Origin: Lachnospiraceae bacterium
GTDB taxonomy: Bacteria; Bacillota; Clostridia; Lachnospirales; Lachnospiraceae
DNA length: 38,832 nucleotides
Reading direction: 5' to 3'
Assembly: GCA_024403435.1 (NCBI GenBank)
Contig: JAKSRV010000008.1
Span: 1-38,832, forward strand
Positions 27,701 through 36,700 of this stretch are shown here, in pieces. Positions within the stretch are counted from its first letter, which is position 1. Each line of letters starts with the position of its first letter. The position numbers and the translations under genes are program-made. Under the pieces are notes generated by a model that did not search any database, was not told the origin of the DNA, and saw nothing but the letters and a program-made list of their open reading frames with translations.

Positions 27701-30700
27701 CAATATTTCCATTACAAAGACTATAGGAGATACTGAATACAAAATCAGAATTGCCAATAAGTCAATGATATTTAACTATACAATGACCAGCGGCGATAAC
27801 AGCAACCAAATGTATAAGGGTGCTGTCAATTTTGGTGCAAACATACAATACGAATATGGGGAAATAAAAGAAGGTTATGAGCCTGTTGAAGTAAAGCTTA
27901 TGAAGCTTCAGAACAAAGCTGACGGTACTTATGAGATTGTTGAAGACACACGAACAGATACATATTATCTTCGTGATGATTACCTGTATATTATCGATGA
28001 TAGCAATCAGCTGTTCAGAGGTAACTATGTAAACTACACCTATAACGGAAGTGCATCCAACAGTACCAATCATAGGACGGAATATGAGCCGGGATTCATT
28101 ATTGTGTCAAAGTATTTGGAAGATCATCCCGGATGGTATATCAATAATCGCAGCTGGAACAAAAGATTTTACAATACGAAGGATGGTGTTGGCGGCGGTG
28201 ATTTGATAGTAAATTTCTATTATAATCCCACATATTATACTGTCACATATAACTTCAGATATGACAGTGATTCTGACTATAACAAGTCAGTAAACTGGTA
28301 TAAAGAAGGTACAACTAATATAGAAGTTACTACAAGTCGTTTTGCTACGGCAAACGGATATGAAGTAGTGTGGTATACAGATGAAAGCTTTGAGACCAAG
28401 GCTCCGAATAGCATTGAAAAAATTGTAAAAAACCACGTGTTCTACGGACGAATGGAGAAAGTGCCTCTCGAGGGACATGATTATATTTCTTATGAGTACG
28501 TAAGCGAAATCAGTGGAATCGATTCGGCTTGGATGACTGCTGATAAATTATCGACATGCGATTGGACGGATATTTCTGAGTCTGAAGGAGCGGAATTACA
28601 GACTGCTCTCAGCGCTAATAAATATGCCAAGAGACAGATAGTTGTAAAGACAAAGATAACTGATGCGTATGGAAGAGAAGTAGTATTCGATACGCCCAAG
28701 ACAGAATACTATTACAACGGAACTCTGGTACTGATTGATCAGGTTCATTACAACTATTCATACTCTGATGTAAGCCTGGATGTTTTGCAGTACGCACGAA
28801 TAGGATTTAAGTACGACCAGGCCAATACCGGTAACAAGTCGCTTGCTTATTGTACTTCTGAAGGCGTGGCTATGTATGCGTTCTTTGCAAGAGAGAAGTA
28901 TACTCTTGTCATTGATCAGAATAAGAATGAATTGACAAATAATGAAGTATCATCACATCTGTTCAATGTATCGATCTCGATAGGCAAAATTACTCAGGAC
29001 GGATATATATTTGATGGTTGGGAGTACTATGCGCTCAATGATGACGGAAGCCGCGGAGATCAGTTAACTTCTGAATATATGCAGGAAGTAAATTATCGTT
29101 CTGCAACCAAGATTGCAATGCCGGATTGTGATGTTATCGCTGTGGCTAAATGGATTACCACAGAGTATTCAAACTACGTGACTTATTTCTACGAGCTCAG
29201 TGATAAAACCTACGATTCTGCAAGACTTGGCTTAGTATTGGAGGATGGGGTATATGCAAAAACTATATCGCTTGCTTCGGAACAGGCGGTATCTGAAGTA
29301 ACTGCATATTATACCAACTCAAGCGAGAGTGAGCTTATTGCAGTTTCGTACGATGTTGATGTAAATGGAGAGAAATATACATATTATTTCTCAAAACTTA
29401 CATCGGAGAGCAGTGGATATGTCCTTGATCAGAGCAATCTTTTTGCGATGGTCAGGGAGGTATCTTTTGAGTCTGAAAAGAACTACAAATATTTAGATTA
29501 CAAGACAGACAATACACAGATTTTCTCATATTCATTTGTAACGTACAGCTGCACCGATAAGGATAGAAATGAGATAAACGTAACTAAGAAAGAATTGTCT
29601 GATACAGACAGCTTTGAAGCATATTACAACATGAATCTTACTTATTACTACACGAGAAGCAGTAATAAGCAGATTCGTGCTGTTGCGATGTCATCAGACG
29701 GCGGAGATGCCGGTACCACCATTACCGGAACAGGTAACTGTTATTATGGACAGGAGATTACGCTGCATGCTTCTGTAGACACAGGATATACCTTTGTTGG
29801 ATGGTATGCGGCTGAAGATGTGCTGGTATACCATGAAGGCGATGTGACCAAGAAATATGCAGATACTGTTGGAGATGGAGACGAGATTCCTTTATTCTCG
29901 CTTGCAGGTTATGTGCTTAAGGACGATTGGGAGTCGGAAACTGCTATTTCGACAGAAACTTCGATTCAGGTGACAGTTACTAAGTCGTGTGATTATGTTG
30001 CAGTTATCAGACCTGTTTCTGTAATCATACCTGTAGTAACAACATCGGGAAAGAAAGACTATGTATACGGTTACGAGGAGAGCTCGGATAACCAGGTAAA
30101 GGTATCGGTAAATTGGCCGGAAGGAGCGGGCTCAAATTACGTCAAGGGATATAGATGGTATTACAAGTATTATGAGGTTGGAGCGGTTATTCCTGATGAT
30201 GAGGCGATAGCAGAACTTTCGCTTGATGAATTTACTGCACTCGATGAAGCCGGCAGTGCGATACACATGATTCCCGTAGGAAAGGATGCCGGTACATATA
30301 TCTACAGATGTGTAGTAGATATTGGGCGTAAGGATAACGGACGTGATATCTATGTAGACGGCAATATTCCGGTAAACGTTGCTCCCAAGAAAGATATTCT
30401 TGCTACCAGAGATACAGAGATAGACTACAACGGCAACTCTTACAGAATAGTGAAAGAGTATACCAATACTCATGATTTGGGATCGTACAATACATCGGAA
30501 ATCTATGTTACCGAGAGCATGCTGGAAGCATATGATGCTGAATACAAAACCGGTTGGCAGGAAAAAGTACTTAAGGCATACATGGCAATCCCTGCCCTCA
30601 CGGATACCAATAAAGTTGAGGTTGCGGCAAAAAAGAGCGAGTATCAGACGGTTATCGAAGAGTTCTTTGCTGAATTAAGCAACCGAGATGATAAAGAAAC

Positions 30701-33700
30701 TTATTATACAGCGGAAGCTCCTTCATTTGCTGATGTACGCATGTATGAGTTCAAAGACGATAAGGGAGAAATCATTGACAGAAGGGTAATTCCCAATATT
30801 GTTCTTTGGCAGGCAAGTACAACCAATAAGAACTATCAGCCCACACAGTGTGGCGCTGTAGGAGTTAAGTTCAATCCTGTATATGTGACGATTACTCCCA
30901 CCTCCAAGCACTTTGTCAAGGTGTATGATGGTGTCGCTCAGATTCAGGGATCTGTAGACGATCTTGATTCTGACTACGCAAGACTGACCAATCCCGCAAA
31001 CGGATATTATAGCGTGGATGGTATTGTTGAAGCCGATAAGTCACTTCAGCTTTGGTTGAGCACCGATGCAAGTTTTAACACCAGACATGTAAATGCGGTT
31101 GAGTTGGTAATGGCGGACATATGGCTTGGTAAGGTTGAAGATAATGAGTTCCGTTACAACTATAACTATATTTTCCCTTCCGGAACTACTATCAAGACAT
31201 CGGGACAGATTACTCCTTATCCGCTTGATATTACATGGGATGAATCAAAGACACACTTTACCTACGATGGTGTAACTGCATGGGGACCCGAGATTATAAA
31301 GAAATATTTAGGCGAGTCGGGACTGCCATCTGATGTCGACAGAATAGAGATTAATGTTGAGAACAAGCAGGTTAATGCAGGAACCTATAACGCTGTGGCG
31401 ACTGTTGTTCAGCCAAGCGGAAGTGAGGGCGATGCAGGATATTATTATGCTAATGACTACAGCTTCTCTATAGCTACCTGCGAATATACGGTAACCAGCA
31501 GATATCTCGAGGTTAAGCCTGTTGCAACCAGTGTTGTTTATAATGGACAGCAGCAGACAATTATAGAATTTGAGTTCCTTACCAAGGAAAATGAAGGGGA
31601 TGAATGGAGCTCTGATATATTCAGTCTTCCGGGAGAGCAGACATTCTCTGCTTCAGCAGATTCATCATATACAGAGGTGGGTGACTACCTGATTACTGCG
31701 CAGAATCTGATTGTGCTTCTCAATGGTAAGGACATCAACGATAACTATATTATTACCTACGGATCGGATTACCTTCATATTGTTCCATGCCCTGTTGTCG
31801 TAACGGGAGTTACTGTCAAGGACAAAAAGTATGATGGATCCGTATCGGCAGAAGTATATACAGATACAAACGGTAATGCGGTAAATCATAATGATGAGGA
31901 CGCGTACGTTACATTTGCGGCCTTGTCGGGAGTGAAGTATGTGGCTACTTCGGTAGACGAAGACGGTCATATCACAGCCGGTTACTACGATTACTCAGAG
32001 GCTGTGCTTGAATCCGGACTTTGCGCAGAGTCTGATATTCTTTATCTTGTCGCTAACGGAATAACTGCAGCATTTGAAAACGCAGCAGTGGGTGATAACA
32101 AGAATGTAGCTCTTACATATACCAATAGCGGTACAAATGCTAACGGAAGTGCAGGAATCATAACCGGAGGAGCTAAGGATTCCTATATTCTCATTACTGA
32201 AAAGATAACCGGCAAAAATTCTGTTGGCATAGACAGTGTAAAGACGGCTACGGCTTCTATTTTGGCATCAGGACTTACCGTTACTGTAGAGGATGTAAGT
32301 GCTGTATACGGAGAGACCCCGGATTATTCATATACTGTCAAAGGATATGAAACGGGAGACAGCTCATCAAATGTCACTATTACCGGTGAACCTGTATATA
32401 TCATCAAGAAGGTTGTTGATGATAAAGACGAAAGCGGAAACGTAACCGGCAGCCATGAAGTGGTGGTATTTGATGATGGCAAAACAATCGGAGCAGGTAA
32501 TCCTCTTGATGTCGGTACATACAAGATTTATGTAAAAACTGCGACCGGTAATATAGTTGATGGTATTACTACCGGAAACTATGACATTGAATGGGATACA
32601 CAGGTTGCAACACTTACTATTACGCCCAGACCTGTCACTATAAAGGAAACAGAGGTTGTCGTAAGAAGAGATTACGATGGAACCGTATCTGTTGATTCCA
32701 CAATTGCACCGGAAAAGAATAAACATTATGTATTTAGCGATGTAGAGAATGATGCAGAGTCCGGTGTCCTTGCGGTAGACAATGACACGCTGGATCTTGA
32801 GTCGTTTACAAGCGTTTATGACTACAAGGATGCTACTATATATGATGAATCCGGCAATTATGTATCGGGTGCAAATATAGTAACGATGTCTGACTTGGTA
32901 CTTAATAGCACCAACTATACGCTTGTTAATTCCGTACTTAATGTGAAGGGTGAGATTACGCCCAAAGCTATCAGTGTTAAGGCAAGCGATAAAGCTATCA
33001 CTTACGGAGATGCTGCGCCCACATATACTGTAGAGCTTGCAGGTGGTTCTGAGACAGTAAAGGGCGAAGAAGCTGCTGTGCTTGCACCCGGTAATTACAC
33101 CTTTACATGCGATTACGATACAGAGGAAGAAGGAAAAAGAGGTGCAGGTACCTATACTATAAAGGTATCAGCATGTAAAAACACCAACTATTCAGTGACC
33201 TATATAGACGGTGAGCTCACAGTTAATAAGAAACGAATTGCGATTACTCCGAATCCGCAGGAGACTAATTACGGTGTTAAGAATGCAGGAGAATGGAATA
33301 CATATCTTGCAACATTCGGAGGAAAATTCGGCGATGGCTGGATGTATGGAGAGTCTGCCGCTACTGCAGGAATTAAATACAATACTGATGGAAGTGGTAA
33401 TGTAGTTGCTGCAAATGCCGGTGGAACAATTAACGATTTTTCAGCGGAAGAACCGGTAGCAGGAAATCCAATTACCTACAAAGTAGTGGATGATAACGAT
33501 AATCCTGTTACCGCAACCAGTCCCGTAGCAGATTATAAGATTAAGGCTGAACATGTAGCCGAGCTTGATGAAGAAGGAAATATTGTCACAGCTTATCTTT
33601 ATTCTGCTAACTATGAATTTATTCCGACAGATGGAACATTTAAGGTGACTTATCATTATATTACCATTGATGGAGTCAAGGTACTTGGTAAGAAATATGA

Positions 33701-36700
33701 TGGTAACTGTTCTGTGGCAGAGGATCATATAATCAAGAAAAACATTACTTATACTTATTGGGAATTGGGTAAAAAGCATACAGAAAAAGTAAATGAAGAG
33801 TCCCAGTTCATAAATTCTCTGATTATAAAATGCAGATACGAGAACAAAAACGTCGGAAGTTCCAAGAAGGTATTTGTAAACATTACTCTTGATCCGGACA
33901 GTTATCTTGGACAGAGATACATATTACTCACCAAGGATAATAAAGCTGAGGCGAGTGAGAATGCTGGAATTCCCGTAGATGCTAAAGTAACACAAACTGA
34001 AGCATTGGCATATATAGTTAAGGATGGTGAAGAGACATATAATGATGCTCTTTCCAAAAGAGATATTTATCTGGCGCCTTCAAATGTCACCATCAAGTAC
34101 GGTGAAGATGTAACAGTTGTTGCAGATAATAATGTGTTGACGTCGGAGCAGGCCTATGCAGCAATGGAGTCAAATGCATGTACCTCATATGTATATACGA
34201 CAAATGATACCAGCTTTGGATGGGATTATGATGAGTCCGATAATAAGATATATGAGAATTATTCAAGTATAGGATTTATTCTCGAATCAAAGATATATCT
34301 TACAACTGATTCATCTATTGTATATGAAGTCGGATCTGATGTCGGAAGTTATACAATTAGTATTTTCTCTTCCACATATGACGACGCAGGAGAGACATAT
34401 AAGGACGGACTCAATTATCAGGTTGGACGTGATATAGGAATTTTGACAGTAGTTCAGAATAAGTTAGCAACACCGACTCCTTCATGGGATAGCAGCAGTG
34501 CTGGTACGGTAAGCTGGAATTCTGTACCTAAGATTGGAAAAGTACATGTACAGAAATATGTTGTGAAGCTGTATAAGGATGGCAATCTTGTTTGCTCAAA
34601 AGAAATTGAGATTAATACCGATGGAAGACTGAATAGTGCAGATTCTCATGCTACAGTTAGCGGTGATGAATATGGCAGCTACGTATATAAGTACGATATG
34701 CTGGATGAGATTCATGGAAGTGGTGAAGGTAACTATACCGCTACGGTAACGGCTATTGCTGCTACAGATAGAGAGATCAATGACGGTAATAAGAATGTGG
34801 CTGATTCGGATGCGGGTATTACTCAGGAAAACGGTGTGACCGCTTCGATTGCTGCTGCCAAGGTTACCCTCGTATTCTCGACTGAAACCAATACGAAAGC
34901 AGCTACAATCGGATCCGGTTCGTATTTTAACTTTACCGGAAAGAGTAGCAACACTTACACCGTTGTTGCAGGTGAGAGTGGCGTCCCGATTGATGCTTCG
35001 TGGGTGAATGCAAACGGATTCAGCACCGGTTATAGTATCGGTTCTGTCATAGTGACCGGTGACGGTTATTCGGTTGATAATGGACAGGGCGGAACTATTA
35101 CTAAAAAAGCTCTTAGTATCTCAGGGGTATCGGACGATTCCGCTAACGGTAAATACAGTGCGAAGATAGGACTTAGCAGTGATATTACATCCAATATGAA
35201 TATTACTGTTACTATGACCCTTGAGCCGAGAAAAGCTACCTTGAAGGCAACAATTGCCGGAACAACGACAGGTAATAATGCATATGCGCAATATCAGCAG
35301 AGTGATATTGCAAAGACAAAATACGGTTATAGTGACAGCTCTACTCTTGAGTACGAGATTACCTGTGTGCCTGAAGATGATAATGTTGGTTCAGGCAAAT
35401 ATACCTATACTTATACATGGTATACATATCTTCAGGGCAACTCGAAAAATAAAGCCCAGGTAGCAGAGACATCAAATGTATGTAAAATACCTGAAGGAAT
35501 TAAGGTATCAAATAACAAATATTATATTGAGTGTGAAGTTGTCGCTACCAGAAAAGACAATGGCGAGCAGACAAAAAAGACAATCAATAAGCCATTTATG
35601 ATTGAGAAGTACATTCCTTCCAATACAGATGCCCGTGTTGATGTGACCGGTTGGAATTACGGCGCAGCAAGAAGTTATTATACAGATACTCAAGATAAGG
35701 GTATTAGTTACTACAGATATAGTGATGAAATGGCATTCAGCGATTATGTACTTATCTGGAGTACAACAAATAATGTGGTGACAGGTGAAGGAGACAGCAA
35801 GGATAAGCTTATAGAAGGTAAGGAGTGGAGTGTAGAAGCACCTAAAAATGTGGGTACATACTATGTTCAGGTATATTATAAAGGAAATGCCAACATAGCT
35901 CCTTTTTACTCACAAGTTACGAGTTTTGATATAAAGAAAAATAAGCTTGCGACTCCCGGTGATTTGAAGTTTACTTCTTCTTCGACCACTCCGTACGGAA
36001 GACTTGATTGGAGCGATGTCACTGAAGGAACAGTGAACGCTTCACTGACAGAAAACAATAATCTTGATGGCAACAACGACAAGATTGGAGTGACTTATCA
36101 GGTTAAGCTTTATAAAAAAGTAAATAATGGTGATGCGTATGCGTTGGTTGATACAGGAAGCAACTATGATGCTCTTACGGACAGTAGCTGTGACATGTCT
36201 TCTTACATAAGCGGTAAGGGCTATTACAAGTTTGAAGTGATAGCAAAGAGCAGTAATACCGACAACTGTGAAGACAGTGCTGTAGCTCAATCCGGAGAGA
36301 TTATCGTTGATGCCGACGTTACTGTGACGGGACATACCGAATCAAAAGATGATCAGTATACCAAAGTATATGATGGAGGGGCTATAACTCTCTCAATCCC
36401 GGATGGAGTAGATTCATATCAGTGGTATAGAAACGGTGAGGCAGTTACCGGCGCGAATAAACATTCTATTGACATCAAGTATGTTGAGCAGAACGGAATA
36501 TATGTTTGCACATATACCAAGGGCGGAAATACTTTCAATTCTCATCATGTTGAAGTAAAGATTTTACCCAGAGAGATTACGATCGTATCTGCTTATGACA
36601 GTAAAAACTATGATGGAACCGCTCTTGTTAACAATAAGTGGTGGATACAGGGGCAGGATGCTGCAGGTACTGTATATGCAACCGGTTCCGGAACATTTAC

